Positions 1 to 10,279 are shown, counted from the first letter of the stretch. The stretch: DNA of 64,000 nucleotides from Mycolicibacterium diernhoferi (GCF_019456655.1 NZ_CP080332.1:620001-684000), one strand, 5' to 3'. Notes: generated from the letters alone by a model not told the origin. Translations and numbers: made by a program.

Positions 1-1
1 G

Positions 2-118
2 GCGGGACGGGCGATGCTGCTCGGCGAGAGCGAAGAGGCCACCTACGTCCAATTGGTGAATCCGCTCGTGCCCGAGGGTGTTTCACCGGCCAGTACGAAC
101 GGAAAGGAATACAGCTGA
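2..118 (+). CDS. eccC3: EccC3, C-terminal end (partial)
   Basis: Only the last 38 codons are present; the gene starts left of the window. The readable end ([21 protein letters not shown]) is typical of the C-terminus of the third FtsK/SpoIIIE-type ATPase domain of EccC, the motor that recognises Esx/PE substrates at the inner membrane. The stop codon overlaps the start of the following PE gene in a TGATG arrangement, as expected for the ESX-3 operon order eccC3-PE5-PPE4-esxG-esxH. Confidence 0.85.
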   Translation, partial: AGRAMLLGESEEATYVQLVNPLVPEGVSPASTNGKEYS

Positions 119-429
119 TGACTCTGCGTGTCGTTCCCGAAGGATTGGCCGCCGCCGGCTCGGCGGTCGAGGCGCTGACCGCACGGCTCGCCGCCGCGCA
201 CGCCGCTGCGGCGCCACTGGTCAACGTGGTCGTGCCGCCGGCCGCCGACCCGGTCTCGCTGCAGACCGCTGTCGGTTTCAGTGTTGCGGCCAACGAGCAC
301 AGTGCGGTGTCGGCGGTTGCCGTGCAGGAGTTGGGCCGCGCCGGTATGGGTGTCGCCCAGACCGGCGCCAGCTATGCCACCGGTGACGCACTGGCCGCAT
401 CGACCTACCTGATCGCGCGGGGCGGCTGA
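118..429 (+). CDS. PE5: PE family protein, PE5-like
   Basis: A 103-residue protein made of a PE domain only. The Pro-Glu pair is at residues 7-8, and a YATGD stretch near the C-terminus fits the YxxxD/E type VII secretion signal. PE proteins form a helical heterodimer with the PPE protein encoded next door and leave the cell through the ESX system, here ESX-3. The gene starts inside the eccC3 stop codon and ends one base before the PPE start. Assigned to PE5 by position in the ESX-3 locus. Confidence 0.9.
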   Translation: MTLRVVPEGLAAAGSAVEALTARLAAAHAAAAPLVNVVVPPAADPVSLQTAVGFSVAANEHSAVSAVAVQELGRAGMGVAQTGASYATGDALAASTYLIARGG

Positions 430-430
430 G

Positions 431-2023
431 ATGACCGCTCCCGTCTGGATGGCGTTGCCGCCCGAGGTGCATTCGGCGCTGCTGTCCAGCGGCCCGGGCC
501 CCGGGTCGCTGTTGGCCGCCGCGGGAGCCTGGCAGTCGCTGAGTGCCGAATATGCTTCAGCCACAGCGGAACTTATTGCCACCCTGGGCGCAGTGGCCGC
601 GGGTGCGTGGGAGGGTCCGAGCTCCGAGCAGTACGTCGCGGCGCACCAGCCGTACCTGGCCTGGCTGGCCCAGGCCAGCGCCAAGAGCGCCGTCGCCGCA
701 GCCCAGCACGAGACCGCGGCCGCCGCCTACACGACCGCGCTGGCCACCATGCCGACGCTGGCCGAACTGGCCGCCAACCATGCCCTGCACGGGGCGTTGT
801 TGGCCACCAACTTCTTCGGCATCAACACCATCCCGATTGCCCTCACCGAGGCGGATTACGTCCGGATGTGGGTGCAGGCGGCCACCACGATGAGCACCTA
901 CCAAGCGGTCTCCGCGGCCACCGTGGCGGCCACCCCGGTCCTGGAACCGGCGCCGATGCTGCTGACCCCGGGCGTGGGGGAGGCGGGCAGCGCCGCGGCG
1001 ACCTCCACCCAGATGCTGGCGCAGGGCCAGGCAGCGAATGCCGGTGGCGCGCTGAACTCGTCGAACTGGCTCGTCGACCTGCTGGAGCCCTACCTGCGCA
1101 CCCTGGTCGGCGGCGACCTGATCATCGACTTCCTGCGCAATCCGCTGGGCATTCTGCGGCAGATGCTGATCGACTTCGTCACCAATCCGTCGGCGGCCCT
1201 GGTCACCTGGGGGCCGATGCTGTTCGCCGTGGTGTTCCAGCTGATCACCCAGCCGTTGGGCTGGGGTACCTGGATCGGTGCCGCGCTGGCGCCGATGCTG
1301 CTGCCGGTCCTGGCCGGTGTCGCGCTGGCGATGCTGGGTTTCCTTGCCCTGCTACCGAAGTTCGACGACCTCCCACCCATCGACCTCGGTGAGGCACCGG
1401 CGGCCGCCCAACGCACCGAACCCAACCTTCCGGTGGCGAGCATCACCCCGGCCGGTACCCCCACCGCCGCGGCTCCCGCGGCAGGCACCCCCGCGTCGGC
1501 TCCGGCGACCGCGCCCGCCGCCGCGCCGGCAGCCGCGGCTCCGGCCATGGCGTACGCGGTCTACGGCGGACACCCTGGCGGCGGCTTCAGCCCGACCGTC
1601 CGTGACAGCACCGCCGCCAAGGCACCCGCGTCGGGCTCCTCGGCGGCGGTGGCCTCGGCGGCCGCCCTGTCTGCGGCCGAGCGCCGGAAACGCCGCCGTA
1701 AGAAGGGTGGCGAGATCAAGGACCGCGCGTACGCCGACGAGTACATGGATTACGACGAGGATCCCGCACCGCCTGGGGCGAGCGAAGCGACGGGGAATGT
1801 GAAAGCACCCCGTCCCGAGCCGACGGTGCAGGCGAGCGAGCGCGGTGCCGGCCCGCTGGGCTTCACCGGCACCGTCACCAAGGACATCACCAGGGACACG
1901 GCGGCCGCCGGCATCACCGAACTGGCCGGGGACTCGTTCGGCAACGGACCCACCAACCCCATGCTGCCGGGTTCCTGGCGGCCCGACGATCCGTCGGCAC
2001 CGGAGGGGGGAAAGCACCGCTGA
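431..2023 (+). CDS. PPE4: PPE family protein, PPE4-like
   Basis: A 530-residue PPE protein with Pro-Pro-Glu at residues 10-12 and a WEG turn at about residue 61 inside the helical N-terminal domain. The middle part has long hydrophobic stretches (about residues 245-310). After about residue 330 it becomes an Ala/Pro-rich disordered region followed by a basic patch ([10 protein letters not shown]) and a charged tail. It should pair with the preceding PE protein and be exported by ESX-3, with EspG3 as cytosolic chaperone. In M. tuberculosis PE5-PPE4 is linked to siderophore-mediated iron uptake; that role is inferred here from position. Confidence 0.9.
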   Translation: MTAPVWMALPPEVHSALLSSGPGPGSLLAAAGAWQSLSAEYASATAELIATLGAVAAGAWEGPSSEQYVAAHQPYLAWLAQASAKSAVAAAQHETAAAAYTTALATMPTLAELAANHALHGALLATNFFGINTIPIALTEADYVRMWVQAATTMSTYQAVSAATVAATPVLEPAPMLLTPGVGEAGSAAATSTQMLAQGQAANAGGALNSSNWLVDLLEPYLRTLVGGDLIIDFLRNPLGILRQMLIDFVTNPSAALVTWGPMLFAVVFQLITQPLGWGTWIGAALAPMLLPVLAGVALAMLGFLALLPKFDDLPPIDLGEAPAAAQRTEPNLPVASITPAGTPTAAAPAAGTPASAPATAPAAAPAAAAPAMAYAVYGGHPGGGFSPTVRDSTAAKAPASGSSAAVASAAALSAAERRKRRRKKGGEIKDRAYADEYMDYDEDPAPPGASEATGNVKAPRPEPTVQASERGAGPLGFTGTVTKDITRDTAAAGITELAGDSFGNGPTNPMLPGSWRPDDPSAPEGGKHR

Positions 2024-2084
2024 GCGCGCGCCGGAAAGCCCAGATCACATCGACTGACCACAGATCCACCCGAAAGGAAATGCC

Positions 2085-2378
2085 ATGAGCATGCTCGACG
2101 CGCACATCCCCGCGCTGATCGCCTCGGAGTCGGCGTTCGCCGCGAAGACCGCGCTGATGCGCAGCACCATCGCCCAGGCCGAGTCGGCCGCCCAGGCTTC
2201 GCAGGCCTTCCACATGGGTGAGTCCTCGGCCGCCTTCCAGGCCGCGCACGCCCGCTTCATCGAGGTGTCGGCCCGGGTCAACGCCCTGCTCGACATCGCC
2301 CAGGCCAACCTCGGTGAGGCCGCGGGTACCTATGTCGCGCAGGACGCGGCGGCGGCCAGCACCTACACCGCGATCTGA
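2085..2378 (+). CDS. esxG: ESAT-6-like protein EsxG
   Basis: A 97-residue WXG100-type protein, almost colinear with M. tuberculosis EsxG (recalled), including the SSAAFQAAHARF turn region and the ending NLGEAAGTYVAQDAAAASTY, which supplies the YxxxD secretion signal. It forms a heterodimer with EsxH and is secreted by ESX-3. A GAAAGGAAA ribosome-binding site lies 4-12 nt before the ATG. The 61-nt gap after PPE4 shows no obvious terminator. Confidence 0.95.
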   Translation: MSMLDAHIPALIASESAFAAKTALMRSTIAQAESAAQASQAFHMGESSAAFQAAHARFIEVSARVNALLDIAQANLGEAAGTYVAQDAAAASTYTAI

Positions 2379-2405
2379 TAACGCACCAGGACCAGGAGAA
2401 CTCAC

Positions 2406-2693
2406 ATGTCGCAGATCATGTACAACTACCCGGCCATGCTCGCGCTGTCAGCCGAGATGAACGGATTCGCGGGGGCTTTGAACGCGGTCGGCGCCGACAT
2501 CGCCGCCGAGCAGGCCGCGCTGGCGGGAGCCTGGCAGGGTGACACCGGGATGACCTACCAGGCGTGGCAAGCGCAGTGGAACGCCAGCATGTCCGAGCTG
2601 GTGCGCGCCTACCAGGCGATGGCGAGCACCCATGAGACGAACACCCTGTCGATGAACGCCCGGGACCGGGCAGAAGGCGCCAAATGGGGATAG
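2406..2693 (+). CDS. esxH: ESAT-6-like protein EsxH (TB10.4)
   Basis: A 95-residue WXG100 protein with the WQG motif at residues 43-45. It is the partner of EsxG; the pair is the main ESX-3 substrate and is needed for iron and zinc homeostasis in mycobacteria. AGGAG sits 7 nt before the ATG. Two residues that bind zinc in the M. tuberculosis protein as I remember it (His14, His70) are Leu14 and Gln70 here, whereas His76 and Glu77 are kept, so metal binding may be lost. The stop codon abuts the espG3 ATG with no spacer. Confidence 0.95.
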   Translation: MSQIMYNYPAMLALSAEMNGFAGALNAVGADIAAEQAALAGAWQGDTGMTYQAWQAQWNASMSELVRAYQAMASTHETNTLSMNARDRAEGAKWG

Positions 2694-3575
2694 ATGGCTG
2701 CTAATGCGGTCGAGCTGACCGTCGAGCAGGCCTGGTTCATCGCGGAGGAGAGCGGCTGCGGGTCGTTTCCGTGGGTGCTGGCGATCACGCCGCCCTACAG
2801 CGAGCCCGCCGCCGCCGGACAGTTCGCGGCAGAGCGTGTCGCCGAACTGACCGAGCTGGGCGTGATGTCGACCGGCGGGGCCATCAACCCCGCTGTCGCC
2901 CAGTGGATTCAGCAGACCTGCCGGGCTCGGCAGTGGCTCGAACTCCGAATCGTGGGCGGGCATGGCGACATGCTCCGCGGCCTCGTCGCGCGCCGCGACG
3001 ATATGCCCGGTGCGCGGGCGGACGGACCCTCGGTCGTCGCCCTGCGCAGCGGGGGATTGGTGACGTTCACCGCGATGGAACTGCTGCATCCGAACGATCT
3101 GGTGCCGGTGCTGGTCTCCGGACTGGACGGCCGGAGGCCGGCGAGCTTCGATGAGTTCACCGTTCCGGTGCGAGCCGGGGCGCGCGCCGACGAGAAGCTC
3201 CGAAATGGTGCCGACATCACCGAAGTGCTTGAATACCTGGGCATTCCGGCGTCCGCACGCCCCGTCGTGGAGGCGGTGTTCACCGGACGGCGCAGCTACG
3301 TCGAGATCGTGGCGGGTGAGCACCGGGACGGCCACCGGGTCGGCACCGATGTCGGCGTCAGCGTCGTGGACTGCGAGGCCGGTCGCATCCTGGTGAGCCC
3401 GTCGAAGGCCTTCGACGGCGAATGGGTGTCCACGTTCGCGCCCGGCACCGCGGCGGCCATCGCTGCCGCCGCCGACAGACTTATCGCAACACTGCCGCAC
3501 GGAACGTGGTTCCCGACGGCGCAGAACCGAGATTTCGACCAGAGAACGGAAGACCGATGCCCGACAACACTGTGA
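2694..3575 (+). CDS. espG3: ESX-3 secretion chaperone EspG3
   Basis: A 293-residue cytosolic protein of the EspG family, which binds the tip of the PPE partner in PE-PPE dimers and delivers it to the membrane complex. The assignment rests on length, the N-terminal start ([14 protein letters not shown]) and position between esxH and eccD3. The ATG directly follows the esxH stop and the 3' end overlaps eccD3 by 19 nt, so translational coupling is likely. It is soluble, with no signal peptide or membrane segment. Confidence 0.9.
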   Translation: MAANAVELTVEQAWFIAEESGCGSFPWVLAITPPYSEPAAAGQFAAERVAELTELGVMSTGGAINPAVAQWIQQTCRARQWLELRIVGGHGDMLRGLVARRDDMPGARADGPSVVALRSGGLVTFTAMELLHPNDLVPVLVSGLDGRRPASFDEFTVPVRAGARADEKLRNGADITEVLEYLGIPASARPVVEAVFTGRRSYVEIVAGEHRDGHRVGTDVGVSVVDCEAGRILVSPSKAFDGEWVSTFAPGTAAAIAAAADRLIATLPHGTWFPTAQNRDFDQRTEDRCPTTL

Positions 3576-4969
3576 TGCCGATCGTGCGGGTGGCCGTGCT
3601 CGCCGGCGGGGACGGCCCCGGCGGGCGAGTCACCGAGATGGCACTACCGGCCGAACTGCCGCTGCGCGAGATCATCCCGGCGGTACAGCGCACCGTGCTG
3701 CCGACCGGAGACGCCGACGCCACGTCCGCGGGCCGCCCGTCGCGACTCAGCCTCGCGCCGATCGGCGGTGCACCGTTCAGTCTGGACGCGACGCTGGACA
3801 CCGTCGGCGTGGTGGACGGGGATCTGTTGGCGCTGCAGGCCATCCCGACCGGCCCGCCGGCACCCCGCATCATCGAGGACATCGCCGATGCCGCGGTCAT
3901 CTTCTCCGAGGCCCGGGAGAAGCCCTGGGGTCCTGCCCAGATCCAGCGTGCCGCCGCCGTCGCCGTCATTGCGCTGATCCTGCTCGGCACCGCACTGGCC
4001 ACCGCCGTGCGCTTCGCCACCGGGCACTCGGCGGGGCTGTTCACCGTCGCCGGGTTCGCCGCCGCAACCGTTGTCGCCTCCTTCGCCACCCGGGCCCGGT
4101 TCCCCGGGTTAGGCACCGCGCTGGCGGTCACCGCGCTGGTGCCCGTCGCGGCGGCCTTCGCGCTCGCCGTACCCGGTGACTTCGGTGCCGCACAGCTCCT
4201 GCTGGCCGCCGCGGGTATCGCGGCCTGGTCGGTGATCAGCATCATCGTCTTCGAACGCGCCATCGCCACCTTCACCGCGGCGACGGTGACCGGACTCGGT
4301 GTGCTGCTGTTCGCGGTGCTGGCCACCATCTGGGATATGACCGACATCCGCACCGGCAGCGGTCTCATCGTCTTCGCCTTGCTGGTGACCGTGCAGGCCG
4401 CGCGGCTGTCCGCCCTGTGGGCGCGGCTGCCCGTCCCGGTGATTCCCGCCCCCGGCGATCCGACGCCGTCTGCGCAGCCGTTGCGGGTGCTGGAGGACCT
4501 GCCCCGGCGCATCCGCGTCACCGACGCCCACCAGACCGGTTTCCTGGCCGCGGGCGTGCTGCTGTCGGTCGCCGGTTCGGTCGTCCTGGTCGGCGGTTCC
4601 GGTGCGTCGCCGTGGGCCTGGGTGCTGGTCGTCGCCGCGGCACTGGGCACCACGCTGCGTGCCCGGGTGTGGGATTCGACCCCGTGCAAGACGTGGCTGC
4701 TGAGCCAGTCCTTCCTGCTGCCCGCCGCGCTGCTGGTGGTCTTCGCGCTCGACGAGCGGTACACGGCGGCATGGTGGGCGCTGGCCGCGCTGGTGGCCGT
4801 GGCCGCCGTCTGGATCGTGGTGGCGCTCAACCCGCGGATCGCGTCGCCGGAGACCTACTCGCTGCCCGCGCGCCGGCTGTTCGGATTCGCCAGCTCTGCG
4901 GTCGACGCCTCGGTCCTGCCCATCGCGGCGTATCTGGTCGGCCTGTTCGAGTGGGTGCTCAACCGATGA
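3557..4969 (+). CDS. eccD3: ESX-3 membrane channel component EccD3
   Basis: A 470-residue protein with an N-terminal ubiquitin-like domain (about residues 8-100) followed by roughly eleven hydrophobic transmembrane segments from about residue 138 to the end. EccD dimers line the membrane vestibule of the type VII secretion complex. I chose the ATG at 3557 ([16 protein letters not shown]) over an upstream in-frame ATG because it opens the ubiquitin-like fold and limits the overlap with espG3 to 19 nt. The last codon overlaps the mycP3 ATG. Confidence 0.92.
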   Translation: MPDNTVMPIVRVAVLAGGDGPGGRVTEMALPAELPLREIIPAVQRTVLPTGDADATSAGRPSRLSLAPIGGAPFSLDATLDTVGVVDGDLLALQAIPTGPPAPRIIEDIADAAVIFSEAREKPWGPAQIQRAAAVAVIALILLGTALATAVRFATGHSAGLFTVAGFAAATVVASFATRARFPGLGTALAVTALVPVAAAFALAVPGDFGAAQLLLAAAGIAAWSVISIIVFERAIATFTAATVTGLGVLLFAVLATIWDMTDIRTGSGLIVFALLVTVQAARLSALWARLPVPVIPAPGDPTPSAQPLRVLEDLPRRIRVTDAHQTGFLAAGVLLSVAGSVVLVGGSGASPWAWVLVVAAALGTTLRARVWDSTPCKTWLLSQSFLLPAALLVVFALDERYTAAWWALAALVAVAAVWIVVALNPRIASPETYSLPARRLFGFASSAVDASVLPIAAYLVGLFEWVLNR

Positions 4970-6405
4970 GTGGGGATTTCGGCGCGCTCGCGTTCGGAAA
5001 GCGAACGTCGGCGCGCCGAAATCGCGGGGGAGCCGCCGCGTTGACCGCCGCCGTCGCGGTCGCCATGATCGCCACTCCGGTCGCCGGGGCGATCCCGCCA
5101 CCGGAGGTGGACGCCGGTACCGCGCCGCCGTCGGGTGCCGCGGGTCCGGTGCAGCCCATGGTGCAGCGTGGTGCCTGCACGGTGACCGGGGTGATCCCGG
5201 GCACCGACCCCGGCGCGGTCAGCCCGAATCAAATCACGCTGAACCTGGCGGAAGCCTGGCGACACAGCCGCGGTGACGGTCAGACCGTCGCGGTGATCGA
5301 CACCGGTGTGCAGCCCGGACCGCGGCTGCCCAACGTCGATCCCGGTGGGGATTTCGTCGCCGGTAGTGACGGGCTCACCGACTGTGACGGGCACGGCACC
5401 ATGGTCGCCGGTGTCATCGCCGGTCAGCCCGGCGCCGACGGCTTCTCCGGTGTCGCGCCGGGGGCACAGCTGCTGTCCATCCGGCAGACCTCGGCTCGAT
5501 ATTCCCCGGCGGGCTCGCCGAATCAGCCCGGCCAGGACCCGGTGATGGTGGAGGCCAGTAACGACATCGCCACCCTGGCCCGCGCCGTGGTCCGCGCCGC
5601 CGATCTGGGTGCCCGGGTCATCAACATCTCGTCGGTGGCCTGCGTCCCGGCGACCGCCACGATCGATCAGAGCGCACTCGGCGCGGCTCTGCGCTACGCG
5701 GCCGTCGAGAAGGACGTCGTCATCGTCGCCGCGGCCGGGAACACCGGGGGCGGCATCGCGGGTGGAACCGCCTGTGCGGCCAACCCGTTGACCGATCCGA
5801 CCCGTCCCGACGACCCGCGCAACTGGGCCGGCGTGACCTCGGTGTCGACGCCGTCCTGGTGGCAGCCCTACGTGCTGTCGGTGGGGGCACTGGACCCGGC
5901 CGGGCGGCCCGCATCGTTCAGCATGTCCGGGCCGTGGTTGGGCCTGGCGGCACCCGGCGAGAACATCACCTCGGTGAGCAACGGCCCCGACGGGGGACTG
6001 GCCAACGGTCAGCCCAACGAGAAGGGGGAGCTGGCGCCGGTCAGCGGGACCAGCTACGCGGCCGCCTATGTCTCCGGTGTCGCCGCGCTGGTCCGCAGTC
6101 GTTTCCCCGAACTGAGCGCCGAGCAGGTGGTGCGCCGGCTGACGAGCACCGCCCGCGGTGCGGACCGCTCGCCGTCCTCGCTGGTCGGCGCCGGGACCAT
6201 CGACCCGGTGGCTGCCCTGACCTGGGATGTGCCCGGCCCGGGCAAGCCCGCAGAAACCACCAAACCCGTTGCGGCACCCCCAGAACCGGTGCAAGAGGAT
6301 CTCACTCCTCGGGTTGTCGCCTACATCGGCGCCGGCCTGCTCGCCCTGGCCGCCATCGTGACCGCTGCGATCGCCGCACACCGACGGAAGGACAAAGCCG
6401 CATGA
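4966..6405 (+). CDS. mycP3: ESX-3 mycosin, subtilisin-like serine protease MycP3
   Basis: A 479-residue S8 peptidase anchored outside the membrane; mycosins stabilise the ESX membrane complex. The catalytic triad is visible as Asp112 (VIDTG), His143 (GHGT) and Ser363 (GTSYA). A hydrophobic signal segment lies at about residues 23-42, and a C-terminal transmembrane helix plus basic tail at about 445-479. The PPSG-QRGAC region after the signal is conserved in MycP3. Oddity: residues 4-20 are encoded by a long perfect palindrome (4975-5023) absent from the M. tuberculosis protein as I recall it, so the true start could be the TTG at 5041, or the palindrome may have invaded the gene. Confidence 0.9.
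   Translation: MSGDFGALAFGKRTSARRNRGGAAALTAAVAVAMIATPVAGAIPPPEVDAGTAPPSGAAGPVQPMVQRGACTVTGVIPGTDPGAVSPNQITLNLAEAWRHSRGDGQTVAVIDTGVQPGPRLPNVDPGGDFVAGSDGLTDCDGHGTMVAGVIAGQPGADGFSGVAPGAQLLSIRQTSARYSPAGSPNQPGQDPVMVEASNDIATLARAVVRAADLGARVINISSVACVPATATIDQSALGAALRYAAVEKDVVIVAAAGNTGGGIAGGTACAANPLTDPTRPDDPRNWAGVTSVSTPSWWQPYVLSVGALDPAGRPASFSMSGPWLGLAAPGENITSVSNGPDGGLANGQPNEKGELAPVSGTSYAAAYVSGVAALVRSRFPELSAEQVVRRLTSTARGADRSPSSLVGAGTIDPVAALTWDVPGPGKPAETTKPVAAPPEPVQEDLTPRVVAYIGAGLLALAAIVTAAIAAHRRKDKAA
4975..5023. repeat. Nested palindromic element within the 5' end of mycP3
   Basis: Two 13-nt arms (GATTTCGGCGCGC at 4975-4987 and its exact reverse complement at 5011-5023) enclose a second perfect 6-bp stem (CGTTCG 4991-4996, CGAACG 5002-5007) with a GAAAG loop. 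The transcript would fold into one long hairpin just after the mycP3 ATG. This looks like a short mobile or REP-like palindrome rather than coding sequence under normal constraint. I saw no second copy in the window but could not search exhaustively. Confidence 0.7.
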
Positions 6406-7301
6406 CGGCCCGACTCGCCCTGGCGCTGCTGTTCATCGTTCCGGCCGCCATGGCCTACCCGTACGAGACGACGACCCAGCGCTGGGTCCTCGGTGTCGCG
6501 ATCGCCGTGGTGATCGTGTTGTTCGCTTGGTGGGGTGGCGATTTCGCGACCACCAAGCTGGCCCGGCGGTGGTCGATCTGGCGTGGCAACCGCGCCGGAG
6601 CCGAAACCGAGCAGCAGCCCGCTGACACCGCCACGGTGGTGTTGCGCATCGACGAGTCGGCGGCCGATGAGTTGCCGGTGGCACTGATCGCCGGCTACGC
6701 CGCGCGGTACGGACTGCGCTGCGACAAGGTCCGTATCACCAGTCGTGATCGGGCCGGTGAACGCCGGACCTGGGTGTCGATGACCCTGGATGCCGCGCAG
6801 AATCTCCGCGCGCTGCAAGCCCGTTCGGCTCGGATCCCGTTGCGTGAAACCGCCGATGTCATGGGCCGTCGGCTGGCTGACCATCTGCGGGAGAGCGGAT
6901 GGACGGTGTCGGTGCTCGAGGTCGTTCCGCGTCCGGTCTCCAGCCAGGCCAAGGAGATCTGGGGTGCGCTCAGCGACGAGTCGGGATTCCTGACCGCGTA
7001 CCGAATTCCGGCGGCATCCCTGCCGGCGGTCTTGGACGCAGTGTGGGCGCACCCGTCCGACGAAGTCTGGACGGCGGTCGAATTCGGTCCCGGAACGGTG
7101 ACCGGGGTCGCTGCGGTGCGCTCGACGGAGCACCCCGGCGCGAGTGCCCCCATTGCCGGGCTGGTCACTCTCGGTGGGCGTCAGCGCCGGGTACTGAACA
7201 GCCTGGATCCGCGGTCTTCGCACCGTCTTCCCGGCCACGAACCTGCGCGGAGGGTCGCCGAAGAGCTGCGCTGGGCGGCCGGTTCCGCCGTCAGAACATG
7301 A
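6402..7301 (+). CDS. eccE3: ESX-3 membrane component EccE3
   Basis: A 299-residue protein with two N-terminal transmembrane helices (about residues 4-20 and 27-46) and a soluble domain, the layout of EccE, the peripheral subunit of the ESX membrane complex. The ATG overlaps the mycP3 stop (ATGA). It is the last gene of the ESX-3 operon here; its 3' end overlaps the convergent hydrolase gene by 11 nt. Confidence 0.9.
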   Translation: MTARLALALLFIVPAAMAYPYETTTQRWVLGVAIAVVIVLFAWWGGDFATTKLARRWSIWRGNRAGAETEQQPADTATVVLRIDESAADELPVALIAGYAARYGLRCDKVRITSRDRAGERRTWVSMTLDAAQNLRALQARSARIPLRETADVMGRRLADHLRESGWTVSVLEVVPRPVSSQAKEIWGALSDESGFLTAYRIPAASLPAVLDAVWAHPSDEVWTAVEFGPGTVTGVAAVRSTEHPGASAPIAGLVTLGGRQRRVLNSLDPRSSHRLPGHEPARRVAEELRWAAGSAVRT

Positions 7302-8484
7302 ACGGCTGCAGGAACCGGGTCATCCGGCGCAGGTAGTCAGGCTGGCTGACGTGCAGGACGTGGTTGCCCGGGAACCAGTGGAAGGCGCAGCGATCCCAAT
7401 GCCGCCACAGGATCTCGGCTTGCTGCGGCGGCGCCAGCTTGTCTCCCAGGCCGGCGATGATCAGTCGCCGGTCCTTGGGTACCAGCGGCGGGTAGTTCAG
7501 CGGTGAATGGAACATGGTGGCAGCGTCCGCTTTGGACTTGTCCACCTGGGTGAGCCGGTTGCCCAGCCGCACCAGCATGTTGGCCGGGAACCAGTCGTCG
7601 AACGCGGCCTCGGGCGTCACCACCGGCACGTTGGGGATGACGGCCTGGATCCGGTCGTCGACCGAGGCGATCAGCGCGGAGGTGTACCCGCCCAGCGACA
7701 TCCCGGTCAGCGCGATCCGGTCGACACCGGTGGATTCCAGGTAGTCGATCACCGAGCGGAAGTCGTACACCGCCTGGGCCATCGCCTCGGCGAACCCCGC
7801 CATACCGTCGGCGAAGTAGCCGTACCCGCTGTACGGGGAGTTCGCCTCGGCCCGCCGGCCGTGGAACGGCAACGTGTAGAGCATGATGTCGTAGCCGGAG
7901 CGGAAGAACCACGGTAGGGCGAAGAACAATCCGTTGAACAGGTACGCCGACCCCATGAAGCCGTGGATCAGGCACAGCGTCGGCCGCGGCCCGTCACCGT
8001 GCACCCAGTGCTGGGCGTGTACCACATTGTTGCGGGCATAGGAGCCGCGCTGCTCGCGCAGAGCGGGATTCACCGCCTCGAAGCTGCTGGCGAAACGGAT
8101 GTTGTGTACCGCGCCGTGCGCGATCCAGGACGCCACCGGATTGGCCGGGCGCGTCGACACCCGCGGCGGGGCGGTGGGGGCGGGAAACGAGAGCTGCGGA
8201 TCATGCTGCGCGGCAAGGTCGATGTAGAACTCCAGTGCGGCGTCCTCGTCATGGGCGCGGTTCGGGCGCAGGGCGGCGCCGGCAAGTCGCGGCAGCATGG
8301 CGGCACCGACGATGCCGGCGATGGTGGTGCGCAGACCGAGATCCGCGACGGCCGAGGCGTCGACCACCAGCCGCTGCTGCCGGGTCAGGTCGACACGGCG
8401 CGGCAACCCGCGGGCGGTGGCGTCCGCACCGGGAACGTTCGGAACGGGAATCGGCGGGTCGACGGGTTCGGACGGTTCGGTCAC
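7291..8484 (-). CDS. Alpha/beta hydrolase family protein (Rv0293c-like position)
   Basis: A 397-residue protein. Family features are an oxyanion-type LIHGFMG segment, the nucleophile elbow GMSLGG with Ser263, a PFHGRR strand, and a late His in HVLHVSQPD. The N-terminal ~130 residues are a lineage-specific cap or extension. The start chosen is the GTG at 8484 (VTEPSEPV), preceded by GAAAGG at 9 nt. It lies 13 nt downstream of the amidohydrolase, so the two are probably co-transcribed. The substrate cannot be told from sequence. Confidence 0.75.
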   Translation of the reverse strand: MTEPSEPVDPPIPVPNVPGADATARGLPRRVDLTRQQRLVVDASAVADLGLRTTIAGIVGAAMLPRLAGAALRPNRAHDEDAALEFYIDLAAQHDPQLSFPAPTAPPRVSTRPANPVASWIAHGAVHNIRFASSFEAVNPALREQRGSYARNNVVHAQHWVHGDGPRPTLCLIHGFMGSAYLFNGLFFALPWFFRSGYDIMLYTLPFHGRRAEANSPYSGYGYFADGMAGFAEAMAQAVYDFRSVIDYLESTGVDRIALTGMSLGGYTSALIASVDDRIQAVIPNVPVVTPEAAFDDWFPANMLVRLGNRLTQVDKSKADAATMFHSPLNYPPLVPKDRRLIIAGLGDKLAPPQQAEILWRHWDRCAFHWFPGNHVLHVSQPDYLRRMTRFLQPFMF

Positions 8485-8497
8485 CTCGATCGCCTTT

Positions 8498-9394
8498 CTA
8501 CCGGGGCGGTTCGGCCGATGGTAGCCCGAACAGCCGTACCCCGTTGGCATAAAACACATTCCGCAGCCAGTCATCGTCGACACCGGGAATCTCGGTGAGC
8601 ACCGACATGGCGTGCGGATAGCCGTAGGGGATATTGGGGAAGTCGCTGCCGAACAGGATCCGGTCACCCATGTCCGGCAGCCGGGCGTAATCGTCGGCCG
8701 GGAACGGCATCTTCTCCTCCATGAACCCGGTGAAGGCCATGGTGGTGTCCAGATGCAACTGTTCGAAATCCTCGCAGAGATCCAGGAACTCGCCGTACTC
8801 CGGACCGCCCATGTGGGCGATCACCAGGCGCAGCCGCGGATGCTCGGTCAGTACCCGGCGGATCGGCTCCGGGCCGGTGTGCGTGCCGGGGGCGGGCCCG
8901 GACCCGCAGTGGATGATGACCGGCGTGCCGGCGTCCTCCAGCACACCCCAGACGTCGTCGAGCAACGGGTCTGCGGGGTGGTAGTCGCCGACCTGGACAT
9001 GGGCCTTGAACACCTGCGCACCGGACTCCAGCGCGGCGGTCACGTACTGCGCGGCGCCCGGCTCGGGGAAGAACGTCGCGGTGTGCAGGCAATCCGGGGT
9101 GTCGGCGGCGAATCCGGCGGCCCACCGGTTCAGCCAGGCCGCCATGGCCGGCTTGTGCGGGTAGATCAGCGAGGTGAAGGCCAGCACGCCGAAGGAGCGC
9201 AGGGTGTGTAACCGGTCCTGCTCGTCGCTGCGGTAGGTGATCGGCCAGGGCCGCCCGATCAGCGGGCCCGCATCGTCGAAGTAGCGCCAGACCTTGTCCA
9301 TCACATTCTTCGGCATGAAGTGGGTGTGCACGTCGACGATGCCGGGCAGGTCCAGGGCCCGCCAGAGCTGGCGGACCGACTCGGGTTCATCCAT
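8498..9394 (-). CDS. Amidohydrolase 2 family metal-dependent hydrolase (ACMSD-like fold)
   Basis: A 298-residue TIM-barrel hydrolase. Visible metal or catalytic residues are the HxH pair His23/His25 (VDVHTHF), a His in IIHCG, a His in AHMGG and the late Asp in [11 protein letters not shown], all typical of PF04909 (decarboxylases and hydrolases of carboxylated substrates). The ATG at 9394 leaves a 45-bp divergent promoter region shared with the methyltransferase gene on the other strand. In M. tuberculosis, as I recall, this gene is absent between Rv0293c and tam, so it may be lost there or gained here. Confidence 0.8.
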   Translation of the reverse strand: MDEPESVRQLWRALDLPGIVDVHTHFMPKNVMDKVWRYFDDAGPLIGRPWPITYRSDEQDRLHTLRSFGVLAFTSLIYPHKPAMAAWLNRWAAGFAADTPDCLHTATFFPEPGAAQYVTAALESGAQVFKAHVQVGDYHPADPLLDDVWGVLEDAGTPVIIHCGSGPAPGTHTGPEPIRRVLTEHPRLRLVIAHMGGPEYGEFLDLCEDFEQLHLDTTMAFTGFMEEKMPFPADDYARLPDMGDRILFGSDFPNIPYGYPHAMSVLTEIPGVDDDWLRNVFYANGVRLFGLPSAEPPR

Positions 9395-9439
9395 CGACTC
9401 GATGATGGCACCCGCACCGGGGGAGCAGAATCCCAGGGT

Positions 9440-10204
9440 ATGTGGAACCCCGAGGTCTACCTCGCCTTCGCCGATCACCGTGGCCGCCCGTTCTTCGATC
9501 TGGTGAACCGGGTCGCCGCCGAGGCGCCGCGGCGGGTGGTGGATCTGGGGTGCGGGCCGGGCAACCTCACCGAGACGCTGAGCGGGCGTTGGCCCGGTGC
9601 CCGGGTGCAGGGCTGGGACTCGTCGGCGGAGATGGTCGCCGCGGCCACCGAACGCGGGGTCCACGCCCGCCTCGGGGGGATCGCCGATTGGGTTCCCGAA
9701 CCGGATACCGACGTGGTGATCTCCAACGCGGCGTTGCAGTGGGTGCCCGAGCACCGCGAGTTGTTGGTGCGCTGGGCCGCCCAACTGGCTCCGGGCGCGT
9801 GGATCGCGTTCCAGGTACCCGGCAACTTCGACGCGCCCTCGCACGCGGCGATACGCGAGGTGGCACGGCGGGAGCCGTTCGCCGATGCGTTGCGCGATAT
9901 GCCGTGGCGGGACGCCGATGTGGTCGGCACACCCGTCGAATACGCGGGACTGCTCACCGACGCGGGGTGCACGGTGGACGCCTGGGAGACCACCTATGTG
10001 CACGAATTGGCGGGTGACACACCGGTTCTGGATTGGATCACCGGGACGGCGTTGACCCAGGTGAAGGAGCGGTTGACCGAACCCGCGTGGCAGCGGTACC
10101 GGGAGGAGATCATCCCGCTGCTGGCCCGGGCCTACCCGCGGCGCGCCGACGGGCACACCTTCTTCCCGTTCCGCCGGGTTTTCGTGGTGGCCCAGACCCG
10201 GTGA
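9440..10204 (+). CDS. tam: Trans-aconitate 2-methyltransferase
   Basis: A 254-residue class I SAM-dependent methyltransferase. Motif I (VVDLGCGPG) is at residues 33-41, followed by acidic WDSS after strand 2 and an NAALQW motif typical of Tam, which methylates trans-aconitate, a by-product that inhibits aconitase. Position next to eccE3 and stf0 matches M. tuberculosis tam (Rv0294). The ATG at 9440 begins [12 protein letters not shown], a characteristic start. The gene is transcribed divergently from the amidohydrolase. Confidence 0.85.
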   Translation: MWNPEVYLAFADHRGRPFFDLVNRVAAEAPRRVVDLGCGPGNLTETLSGRWPGARVQGWDSSAEMVAAATERGVHARLGGIADWVPEPDTDVVISNAALQWVPEHRELLVRWAAQLAPGAWIAFQVPGNFDAPSHAAIREVARREPFADALRDMPWRDADVVGTPVEYAGLLTDAGCTVDAWETTYVHELAGDTPVLDWITGTALTQVKERLTEPAWQRYREEIIPLLARAYPRRADGHTFFPFRRVFVVAQTR

Positions 10205-10279
10205 CTTGTGGAGCCTTACCCGAAACAGGACACCGGACTGGTTACGGCTAAGACTCCACAAAACGCGCAAGCTCGTCGG

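Noticed and set aside
5859..6401. Longer N-terminus for EccE3
   Set aside because: The in-frame extension overlaps mycP3, is Arg/Gly-rich and lacks the expected membrane helix at the start; the ATG at 6402 is coupled to mycP3 by ATGA.
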